A stretch of DNA of 64,000 nucleotides from Heloderma charlesbogerti (lineage: Eukaryota > Chordata > Lepidosauria > Squamata > Helodermatidae), in NCBI GenBank assembly GCA_026122225.1, contig JANEZZ010001513.1, positions 2,756,001-2,820,000 on the forward strand, read 5' to 3'. The notes under the pieces were generated by a model that saw only the letters and a list, made by a program, of their open reading frames with translations, did no database searches and was not told where the DNA came from. A program made the translations under genes and the position numbers. Below are positions 55,396 through 64,000 of this stretch, piece after piece. Within the stretch, counting starts at the first letter, position 1, and each line of letters begins with the position of its first letter.

Positions 55396-56381
55396 GGGGT
55401 CTGGGCACACTTCTTATGTATGTATGTAATCTGTACACACACACAAGCACACCACATGCACGCACCACACACATATATATATTAGAGGTTTGCTTAGACT
55501 TGGAGAGAGAGGGAGAGAAATGCAAATGTGTGTTATGGGCCTGTGCCCTGGATCTTTTAAGAACCTAGCAAAGCCCCTGCAACAGTTCCATGGTTTATGA
55601 TTTCTCCCCCAACAAAATTAATAATGAATCTTCACTATGAACGTCACCTCATAATATTTTTATAGACATGGGCCCCTTCATCCATCATACCTATTTATTA
55701 TATTCTTTAAAAATAGGATATAAAACAAGCCAGAGTTTTCCATTGTCTTATTATGGGAAGAAAACCATAATGTTGCAATCCATTTATCTTTTTTTTTTTT
55801 TAACGTACATAGATAACGTTGTACCAAATATTGCAAATACGCTCACAGTATTTTATTTACAGTGTGTATTTTGTTAGCCTGAACTCCTTTCAAGTCAATG
55901 ATGGAATGGATTTGCCTTTGGTTAAATGCATGCATGTGCAATACACTTCATTAAAATGTTTTTAAGAATCTAAAAACAGTATTTGAACATATAACTCAAA
56001 ATATTTGCTCTCTTGTATAGCAGTACTATTTAAAATATGTCAGCAATGAGTTTGAATTAAATATTTTGCTGCATTGTACTCATTTTCAGGGTCACCACCT
56101 TTAAAATCTTCCTTCAGAAAAAGCCCAGGGACATAATTTTATTCTCCTTTACAAATCTCCCTCCACATTTTTGAGTCACAGACAAAGCAGATGTCACTTT
56201 GAAAATGCAGATTTGCAAAATGCTAAAAACCAGCCTTCTTCCGGAGTGCTGCTATGCTCTAGTTTCAACGTGCTGGTAGAAAACATGTGTCATGAATACC
56301 AATTAATCCTTCTAAGATAGAATATCTAAAGGAAACAAAAACAGCTTCAGAGAAAAACCAAAATGATATGCTTCATTTGCC

Positions 56382-56387
<6 letters not shown>
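55396..56387. other. AT-rich, no recognised feature
   Basis: Short CA/TA runs at 55433-55482 and a poly-T at 55790-55801. Otherwise nothing supported. Confidence 0.4.

Positions 56388-56414
<27 letters not shown>
56388..56414 (+). repeat. (CA)n microsatellite
   Basis: About thirteen CA units. Confidence 0.95.
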
Positions 56415-56416
<2 letters not shown>

Positions 56417-56765
56417 TTAATGTGAATTGAACAGCTAATGTGTATAACAATTGGACATTGGGGAAAGCAACAGCCAAAAGGAAGGTGTGGCCACTCAACC
56501 TTTTCCCATTGGCCAGTTGATCAACAGGTGTGGATGCCATGGATCACATACAATTAGACAATGGGCTGCATGCCCACATCTGAACTAGGGTTAGAATAGA
56601 AACCAAGGGCATGTGTCTTGGAGATTATGCACATTGACCAGAGAATCTGCAAAAACCTGTTGAGAAGATGTACACATTCCCCAAGGAATGTCCTGTTGGA
56701 ATTTATGCACAATGGCCAGGCAATGTTCTTCTGAGATATGCACATTCCTGGAGGACTATTGGAGA
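56415..56765. repeat. low-order repeats with ATGCACATT words
   Basis: TTATGCACATTGACCAG, GTACACATTCCCC, TTATGCACAATGGCCAG and TATGCACATTCCTGG occur about 45 bases apart between 56626 and 56755. The start (CAGCTAATGTGTATAACAAT) resembles 57901-57930 (TGGCTAATGTGCACAACCAC), so this is part of a dispersed family. Confidence 0.5.
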
Positions 56766-57060
56766 CAGGGCCGACTTGAAGGGCAGGTATGGTCAGGCAA
56801 CTGCCAAGGGCCCACAGCCCAGCAGGTACCCACTGACAAGAACCCCCTGGAGTTGCTCCTCCTCTTCATCATCACAACCTGCTTGTTCCCCTGCCTCTTG
56901 TTCTGGCTCAGACAACAGGGGTGGTGAGAAGGAGGAGCAGTAGATGCCACTGCCTGCTTACTCACTGGCTCTCTACTTGTCAAGTAAGCAAGTGGTAGCA
57001 ATGATGAGGAGGAGGAGGTGAAATAGCAGCTGATGGCAATGGTGGTGAAAAGGTAGGCTT
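56766..57060 (+). mobile_element. dispersed element of family D, probably hAT-type
   Basis: Starts CAGGGCCGACTTGAAGGGC and continues GGTCAGGCAACTGCC, GGGCCCACAGCCC. A reverse-orientation relative lies inside 8590-8860. The right end is not clear. Confidence 0.5.
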
Positions 57061-58145
57061 ACTGAGGGGCCTCATTGAGGCTGTACTAGACAGGGAAAGT
57101 CATAATTATATGAAAAAAGGAGAAATGAGGAATCCAAAAACAGCAACAGTAACATGCCCATGATCTAAAGTACTGGAGGAGTATTCTCTGTTGTTCTAGT
57201 ATTACAACAGCATTCAGACTCTAAAGATTTTTCTGAAGTAAGAAATGCTTTCAAAAAGGTAGAGAATGCAAGATAGCACAGGTGTTGATGGGCCCTCGTG
57301 ATGTTATAGGCACTAACAAAAAGGTGGACACACAGGCCCTGTTCAGGTGGTCACCTACACCATGGACAGTACTCAGCTGTGTACTGATGCCACCCCCCAC
57401 CCCCAACTAGTAAATCCATTGCAAGGAAATCACATTTTAATCTGAGCTGGAGAAGTCAGTGCTTCCTTCTTCTTCACCCACCCATAAATCTAGTTACCTT
57501 GCTGTTGATCTACTGTTGGCTCTGGTAGGAGGGGGAAGGGTATGAAGTTTCTCTCTCTCCTTTTTCCAAGCAAAGGCACTGGTGGATGGGCCAGAGTGAG
57601 GAATAGAGTATTTGAAGGCCTATGGGGTTTGAGGGAAGGATCCGAGCCAATGGGGGGGGGGGAGGGGGCGCTGTAGTCTGTTTGGACTTACATTGGCTCA
57701 GAGTAAGCAGAGCTATCCCCTGCTTGTTTTGGGAAGGGAATAGCTTGGCTTATGTTCTGCCAATCTGAGTAAATGGGAAGTTGCCATCACTACTCACATG
57801 TGACATCATTTTCCTGGTAGAGTGAACTGAAGGCTGCTGAATTCCTGTGTGTACACACGTGTGTGTGGGTGTCTCCATGTTAAGAGTAATGTGTGTTAAA
57901 TGGCTAATGTGCACAACCACCAGACATTGTGCACGTTCACCTTGTCTCATGAAGAAGGAATCTGTCAATGAAGAGGGCATTGTGCACATTTCCTAGTCAA
58001 CATATAACTCTTTGGGCAAAACAGTACCCTTGCAACCCTACAAAGCTGCTTCTTGCCAGTCATGTTCAAAAACTCAAATAGCTTTCTATTTCATGGTCTA
58101 AATGAAAACTGCCACTTCCTCCCCACCCCTCTCTGAAATCCAAAC
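57061..58145. other. no recognised feature; G-rich run and GT run
   Basis: A G run at 57651-57662 and a short GT/AC-rich run at 57848-57869. The second copy of the low-order repeat family lies at about 57880-57990. Confidence 0.4.
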
Positions 58146-58487
58146 TAGGGATGGGAGAATTAGTAAGGCTCAAGCTCATCACCTCAAAGCTCAGCCTGTC
58201 TTATTCCCATTTCCGAATGCGAGTTTATTCTTTGAATGAGAAAAGTACACCTTTAGGTGTGTGTTTCTGAAAGTATGCATCCAAATGTGTACTCTCCCCC
58301 ACAGTGTACATTCCCCGCTCCCTAAATGCACATTTTTAATGTCTGTGTTTTCTGATGGATGCATTTTGCAATTGTGATTGCAAGCTTGGGATATGCGGGC
58401 TTTGTCTGAAAAATGTGCATTTGGGGGGTGCAAATGGGGAAAGTTCTGATGTGAAATGAACTGAAACGAACTTTGGGTATGTCCCTA
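58146..58487. mobile_element. hAT-type non-autonomous element, 342 bp
   Basis: Left TAGGGATGGGAGAATTAG and right CTTTGGGTATGTCCCTA are inverted, and flanking 8-mers ATCCAAAC (58138-58145) and ATCCAGCC (58488-58495) agree at 6 of 8. Contains several AAATGTGCATTTGG-like words, as in 25464-25810. Confidence 0.78.
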
Positions 58488-58495
58488 ATCCAGCC

Positions 58496-59632
58496 TTCTT
58501 TAACAGGGAGTGACATCCCTAACTGACCCTGATTGGCCATTAATTAGCATTTTCTCTTAGTGGTCAAGCTAAAGGGAGGCTTTGAACAGCAAGGACAGAA
58601 GGGCAGGGCACCCATTTAATTAACAGATGACTGAAAAGCTTTATGGTTTAAGGCTGTTCTGGGTGACCTACCTGCTAAAATATGTATAAACTACAGAGAC
58701 TTTACCCTAGAGGATCCCTGGATGATTTCCTGGACTGTAATGATGCAAGAGTTTCCTGTCCTAGTAATGGCTGTTCTCCCAGAGCACCTCAGCATCACAA
58801 TTAATGCTTGTGTTCCCTGAAAGCTGCTGAATACCAGGATGCTGCTATAAATGGCTAGAGTGTGATGTAGCTCCTTTCTGCACCCCCTTAGTTCCTTCCC
58901 ACACTGCCTAATGGAGATTAAGAGCCATTAAGAGCTCTTTGCTGCGTGTACAGTTGCAATTGATCAGACTAACTCAGTCATTCTAGCCAATGATCTGTTT
59001 ACAAGTGTTTTCCTAAGTTTTACTGGCAGGAGGAAACCTATAAATGTACTATATCCCTCTTAGATCTTCTGTTAGCTTACCAGTTGTGCTTAACAATGTT
59101 AGCTCCTTTTCCTGCCTATTAATAATGGTTCCTACCTAAGATTCCAATTGTGTACACATTGTTCTTCATTTTACATCTGCAACAAGAGCTGTAGCCTTAT
59201 GAAAACGAAACAAACTCTTGCTTTTCTATCCTGCATTTGGTCCCCTTCTTCTTCCTACCGTTCAATGCTGCTTGGTCGATGCCCTTTGGGGCATCACTCC
59301 AGCCCAAGGCCGTTCAACTTTTGTGGGCTGTGTGCGTTTTATTTTGACTAACTGTACAAGCAACCAAAGCTGTCCGTTGGGGAAACACTATTTTCAGAGA
59401 TGCCAATGAAGCAGTGTGAAATCTGTGAAGTGTACTTCAGGGTCTCCTGTAACATCACAGAGGATGCTGGAACACACCTCTTGGATCACATGTGGTTGTG
59501 CATGGATCCACACTTCTTGCGGATGGATCCATACCTCTTGGATCACATGTGCACTATGCCAAAACCCCACCTGCCGTTCCCCAACCTCTTCATTTCTTTG
59601 CAAAAGAGGCAGTCATTTTCTGGCCTCTTTCA
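58496..59632. other. no recognised feature
   Basis: About 1.1 kb. CTTGGATCACATGTG occurs twice near 59481 and 59537, a small local duplication. Confidence 0.4.
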
Positions 59633-60575
59633 CAGGGATGTTGAGAATTTCAGATACATTTTTCAGGGTGCAGGGCTTCAGTGCTTACCTTACTGTAAGA
59701 AGCTGGCTGGGGTGGTAGAAGTGCGCTCTTTATCTTACAATTTTTTATCTCGTTCTGTTTGTGCAGCCTCTCTGGCTGCTTGAGCTTTCTGAAAAGCCCC
59801 CAACCTTTGGGATCCCCAACCTTTTTGGACCCATGGGCACATGGGAATTTGAGAAACCACCACAGAATTTCTCTGACACATGATGTGGCTAGTTGCATAA
59901 TGGCTACTGTGGAGGCCTGGCTAATCAAGAGGTGGTGAGTAGAGAGAAATAGGCTGAGAGGGAGGGGAAAATGGAAAGAGTTGCATTCAGGTTTGCCCAA
60001 TCTTCTTCCATCCACACAGACCTTTCCCTTTTGTGCTCTCGCTCTCTCTCCCCCCCGCCCAGCCTCTGGCCTTGTTATTGCTCTCCCCCAATCCCTCTCC
60101 TCACTATTTCTCTCCCTTCCCTATCCTTAGCCACCTTTTTTCTTTCCCTTCCTAGCCCCTCACCTTGCTCTTTCTCTCCCACTCACCCCTTTATCTTGTT
60201 GTTTCTCGCTATTCCTCCCCCTCCACTTCTTTACCTGGATGTTTCTCCTCCCCCCTAAGCTCTAGTCTCACTCTTTCTCTCCCCTCTACCCCATTTTTCA
60301 ATTTGTTATTAATTTATTTTTGAAAGGGGGAGGGAGCTAAGAGCTGTGTGACTTCCATCCTTTGGGCTTTCCAATGCTGCTGCCTGCTGAGTGCCTGAAA
60401 GCTGAAGGAGGCATTTTTGTTAAAAGTCCTTTTAACAACAACGACTCCACCCAAGACAAAAATGGTAAGATAAAGAGTACAACTCCCCACCCTGACCACC
60501 TCCTTACAGTAAGGTAAACAGTGGAGCCCTATACCCTGAGAAATTTCTCTGAAATTCTCACTCCTTCCCAGAATT
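59633..60575. mobile_element. possible foldback element with 110-bp inverted ends and pyrimidine-rich core
   Basis: CAGGGATGTTGAGAATTTCAG at 59633 onward and GAAATTCTCACTCC at 60550-60563 are the outer ends of two facing segments (about 59640-59750 and 60460-60575) that share TTACCTTACTGTAAG and CTCTTTATCTTAC words in reverse complement. Between them is a strongly pyrimidine-rich stretch (60000-60300). No matching target duplication. Confidence 0.5.
60000..60300 (+). repeat. diverged pyrimidine-rich minisatellite
   Basis: Units of about 45-60 bases with the theme CCTTG(C/T)T(C/A)TTTCTCTCCC recur at about 60070, 60162, 60192 and 60260. Almost pure C/T on the + strand. Confidence 0.6.
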
Positions 60576-61309
60576 TTCAGGTGCAATTTCTTTTTGCCCC
60601 TCCCTGCAACAAATAGTTGAAAATAGATAGATCAAAAAATTGGCACAATGCTAGTTGTGCATGAAACAAGGGATCCTGACATGCATGACTAGCCCCCCTC
60701 CTAGCGGATGTTATTTGCATTTTTTAAAGTGTGCATGTTAAATACAAAGATGCATTTAATGGCATGTGTAGTTTGGCCCTATATTTGCATGTATACTAAT
60801 TTACATTCAAAATTTAGCCCCCAGGATTTCAGCAGAATTTTGTGCCCTGCTTTGGATAGCCTGTCATTCACTATAGAGGGGCAAACTGTTAGAAAGCAAA
60901 GGCCTGTAATCAGAAGAAGTTGCTCTCTGTGTGGTAGTTTCATCTTTTCTCAGCAGATGGGTGGCTCCTGAGAGCACTCTGTTGCCTTCCACGAAGGACA
61001 GCATATCATATGGGAAAGAAACAAACACACAACTACATCTCTGTCTTTGGGGAGAGGCTGTGGCACACATCTGAGGCCTGTCTGACAACTAGAAAAGAGA
61101 CTTTTTTTCTGTTACATATTTATTACTCGCTTTTGAGGCAAATACTTCAAGGAACGATCGTGTGCCTCATTTGCATTGGTTTAGAAGATAAACTTTCTAT
61201 CAAGTCTTTTGCCCTCTAATACAGGGGTTGTTTTTTTTTTTTCTAAAATCCCTCTAATATAGGTTTTGCCTTGCCACACACACAAATAGTCCATGAGACT
61301 AAGGGGCTT
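60576..61309. other. no recognised feature
   Basis: About 730 bases; poly-T at 61229-61241. Confidence 0.4.
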
Positions 61310-61438
61310 TGGGCGCAATCCTATGCATGTTTAGACAGAGAAAAGGCCTACAACTTCCAGCATTCCCCAGCCAGCCATGCTGGGGAATGCTGGGAGTTGT
61401 AGGCCTTTTCTCTGTCTAAACATGCATAGGATTGCGCC
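61310..61438. mobile_element. near-perfect palindromic MITE, 129 bp
   Basis: The arm starting GGGCGCAATCCTATGCATGT runs about 60 bases through AGGCCTACAACTTCCAGC, and the other arm returns as its reverse complement with a single mismatch (CAACTTCC against CAACTCCC), around a centre near CCAGCCAGCCATGCTGG. A shorter copy of the same family is at 25226-25320. The arms are far better preserved than in the other MITEs here. Confidence 0.9.
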
Positions 61439-61448
61439 CTTAGACTGG

Positions 61449-61798
61449 TAGTGCTGAACATTAGGCTTGTGGGCCAAATCTGGGCTTCTTGGGGCCCCAG
61501 TCTGACCCTCTAGGCTTCCCAGATGGCCATCCCCCCTCCTCTGGCCCCACCCTCTTTCACTGACCACTAATCTTTCCATGGTTTTCCAGCTTTTGTGCAG
61601 GTTTTTCTCCATTCTAAAAGGTTGAAATGCCTCTCCTCAGGCTTAGTTACTGGCAGGAAGAGAACTAAGCTAAAGTATGCTGGCATTTTGTGTTTGGCCT
61701 TGCCCCCTTTGCCTTTGGCCCTGTCCACCATTGGAATGTGGTCCCCTGAGAGCTTTGGCCTTCAGGACAAAGGAGGTTCAACACCCCTTGGCTTGGAC
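61449..61798 (+). mobile_element. hAT-like dispersed element (family G), copy 2
   Basis: Matches 7300-7605 in order and spacing (TTTTGTGCAGGTTTTTCTCC, GGTTGAAATGCCTCTCC, GTATGCTGGCATTTTG, TTTGCCTTTGGCCCTG). Termini TAGTGCTGAAC and GGTTCAACACCCCTT are loosely inverted. No coding frame of note. Confidence 0.6.
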
Positions 61799-62052
61799 AC
61801 AATGATTTTTTAACCTTTTCTTAATTTTGGAAAGCAGCAGGATGTTTCTAGAAAAAGAGATGCTTTGTCTGAAGTTTTTCTGGAAACACCACCCTCAGAT
61901 CTTCGAATCTTTCGCCCTAATGTCTGACATAGTTTCTCAGTGGCCAGGAACATGCACTCTGCACCTGCTCATGGTTACATTCATCTGTTTATATTTCATA
62001 TGTCAAGGATTGAACCCTAGTGCAGAAAACAGATGCTAGGGCTGTTGAGCTC
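61799..62052. other. no recognised feature
   Basis: About 250 unassigned bases. Confidence 0.4.
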
Positions 62053-62439
62053 TAAGGATGGGTGAGAAATCCATTGGGTTCACATTTTAATTCGAGATCG
62101 CCCATTTTGCACCTCCTTGAACTGAAAGCAGCCTGATTGCGATTTCTGATGGGAAATACATGATGCATTGTGCAAATAAATAAAATGCTTTCAACAACAT
62201 GCTCATGTTTGAAAAATATGCAAGGAAAAGTGCGTGCATTTCTAAAATGCGTACAAACATGCTATAGTCAAAGGCTGCATGTGTACAAAATGCATACAGT
62301 TGAAAAATGTGCACAAAGATGTGGATACATTTCTGTGCAAGGGGGGAAAAAGCTTATATGGAACTGGGACAGAACAAGCCTAGCAGTGAAATGGTGAGAA
62401 CCTGAACAAAATCAAGTTTGACAGATTCACCCATATCTA
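62053..62439. mobile_element. hAT-type non-autonomous element, about 387 bp
   Basis: Left TAAGGATGGGTGAGAAATCC and right GATTCACCCATATCTA are inverted. The centre has many AAAATGCGTACA / TGAAAAATGTGCAC words typical of this hAT-type group here. No target duplication visible. Confidence 0.65.
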
Positions 62440-62454
62440 GTCACTTTCAGTTAC

Positions 62455-62937
62455 AAAATTAGAGGTGTACAAAATTATGCATGGTGTGGAGAATGGGATA
62501 GGGAAACATTTCTCTCATAATACTAGAACCTGGGCATCTAGAACCATGAAGTGGTTGGTGGAAGATGCAGGACAGATAAAAGGAAGTATTTCTTCACATA
62601 CTGCATAGTTAAACTATGGAATTCACACCCACAGGATGTAGCGATAGCCACCAATTTTGATGACTTTAAAAGGGGATTGGACAAATTCAGGGAGGATAAG
62701 AATATTCGTGGCTACTAGTCCTGATGGCTATATGCTACCTCCATTCTCAGAGGCAGTACGCTTATGCACACCAGCTGTGGGGGAACATAGGCAAGAGAAT
62801 GCTGTTGCACTCATGTCCTGCTTGTGGGCTTCCTGTGGGCAGCTGGTTGGCAGCTGTGGCAGCTGGTCCACTCTGTGAACTCAGTGCTGGACTACATGGA
62901 CCCTTGGAGTGATCCAGCATGGCTGTTCTTATGTTCA
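62455..62937 (+). mobile_element. CR1-type LINE 3' end, longest copy
   Basis: ATTAGAGGTGTACAAAATTA TGCATGG begins the last coding part, then AAGGAAGTATTTCTTCACAT, AAACTATGGAATTCACACCC, GACTTTAAAAGGGGATTGGA and the terminus CCAGCATGGCTGTTCTTATG TTC. The C-terminal RT peptide is decayed. The same 3' end occurs at 14710 (+), 49917 (-) and 54499 (-). Confidence 0.82.
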
Positions 62938-62998
62938 TGTAGCTACCAGTGCCAGCAGTGCTGATGCCTTCCATGTCCCCAACCCCCACCCATGCTGT

Positions 62999-63105
62999 GG
63001 GGTTAAGAACCACCATTTTAAAATTTCCCACAGTGACTCTGAGCGATGTTTTATTGGTCCCTGTGGTGCATTGTGGGAAATTTTAAACGGTGGTTCATAG
63101 CTACC
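62999..63105. mobile_element. short foldback element
   Basis: GAACCACCATTTTAAAATTT CCCACA (63008-63033) faces TGTGGGAAATTTTAAACGGT GGTTC (63073-63097). The arms are inverted repeats of about 25 bases with two differences. No duplication was identified. Confidence 0.65.
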
Positions 63106-64000
63106 TGTGCTGCCACCAAGTAAGCCAACGCAGGAGAAGGGCCACCGAAGAAACTTTGCCAAAAGCTCAAACTCAGAACTGGCCCTGCCCAGGACAAGCC
63201 CTGAAAAGCCTAATGACAACTGCTTTTGACAGCCCCCTTTCAAAAACGGGCTCTCAAAGACTAATTCAGAGTTGCCCTGACCAGTGAAGAATTTCAGCAT
63301 AGATTCAGTTAAGCGGCCAGGGAATCCTCAGTGGTTTGAGCTATTGTCCAGTATTTTTAGCTGCTTTTAGGTCACTGCATATTTGCAGGGAACTGTGAAT
63401 GCTACTCAGCATCTTGGTGGTCCTTTCATAATTCAACAGGAATTTCATTAAATATGATTTAAACTGACTTGTGCCAGTGTCTGAAGCAAATTAGAGTCAG
63501 AACATTTACTCTCGCATCTTGCCAGGATATGCTAAGCACATAAGATGAGCCAAGTCCTTTTGATCAGGATATCTAAAATTATTATTCCTGTATAGCATAT
63601 TACTGTAAGCATGACACTTCTATTTGAGCTGATAAACGTTTCCGATTTCAGTCTCTTATTTTGAAGATGTATATATGTCATACCCTCTCCACCATATGTA
63701 TAGAAAACTCAGCATTTCAACATTTTTTAAATGTTTAATTAGTCGTATTTGAATGACCAATTTCCAAAATAAAGAAAAGCCCTTCAGATTTTATTTTTAA
63801 AATGTAAGCACCAGAAATCTATGAAATGCATCTGAAATTTAAGATGGTGTATATGGCCGAATTTCCATTTTAATACTGTAACGCTTTAACATGTAACTTT
63901 AACCAACAGAACTAGTATGCATTTTAAAGAAATGCATCCCTGTTCCATCCCATTGCCATTCTTTGCTAGACCGAGAAAGCACGTCCTGTTCCCATTCCTT
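63106..64000. other. AT-rich tail of window, no recognised feature
   Basis: About 900 bases. From 63500 onward the sequence is AT-rich without repeat signatures and could be conserved non-coding DNA; nothing is provable from sequence alone. Confidence 0.35.

Overview
This window reads as non-coding nuclear DNA from a squamate reptile (lizard or snake). I found no host gene, exon, functional RNA gene, operon or CRISPR array. The organism call is an inference from the repeat mix: a near-complete RTE/BovB LINE, L2-clade and CR1-clade LINEs, tRNA-derived and MIR-like SINEs, a 5S-related SINE fragment, solo LTRs, and many non-autonomous hAT-type elements with 8-bp target duplications. Almost every long reading frame belongs to one of these elements.

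Layout. 0-3.4 kb: an L2 reverse-transcriptase copy cut by the left window edge, a CR1 3' end, then an opposite-strand L2 with an inverted self-copy at its truncated end. 4.1-5.5 kb: an L2 3' end and the first of three related solo LTRs (4947-5475, 30188-30716, 41528-42057). 7.3-9.0 kb: hAT-like elements, a 5S-like fragment and an L2 tail. 9-12.6 kb: mostly unrecognised sequence. 12.9-23.6 kb: scattered foldback elements, SINEs and LINE tails in otherwise unique sequence. 24.4-25.8 kb: a hAT-type element carrying several short hairpins, plus relatives. 26.57-29.80 kb: a 3.2-kb minus-strand BovB with a 10-bp target duplication and an endonuclease/RT frame broken by one stop codon. 30-34.5 kb: LTR 2, a truncated BovB nested in a foldback element, and more MITEs. 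35.4-37.3 kb: a decayed RT fragment of uncertain family and an 843-bp hAT-type element. 38.3-38.8 kb: a local tandem duplication. 41.5-44.0 kb: LTR 3, a foldback element and a second multi-hairpin element with a perfect 8-bp target duplication. 45.2-46.2 kb: a second L2 copy. 47-55 kb: SINEs, CR1-like ends, a 165-bp tandem array and a more diverged array. 56-63 kb: dispersed and hAT-type elements, a facing pair of inverted repeats, and a near-perfect 129-bp palindrome. The last kilobase is AT-rich and unrecognised.

How they work together. The autonomous LINE remnants show the machinery (endonuclease plus RT) that probably mobilised their truncated copies and the SINEs that share LINE-like 3' tails. 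All hAT-type elements here lack a transposase frame, so they must have moved in trans. The most unusual observations are the length-conserved 102-codon frame inside the LTRs, the multi-hairpin hAT family, the near-intact BovB, and several nested insertions whose order can be read from target duplications.
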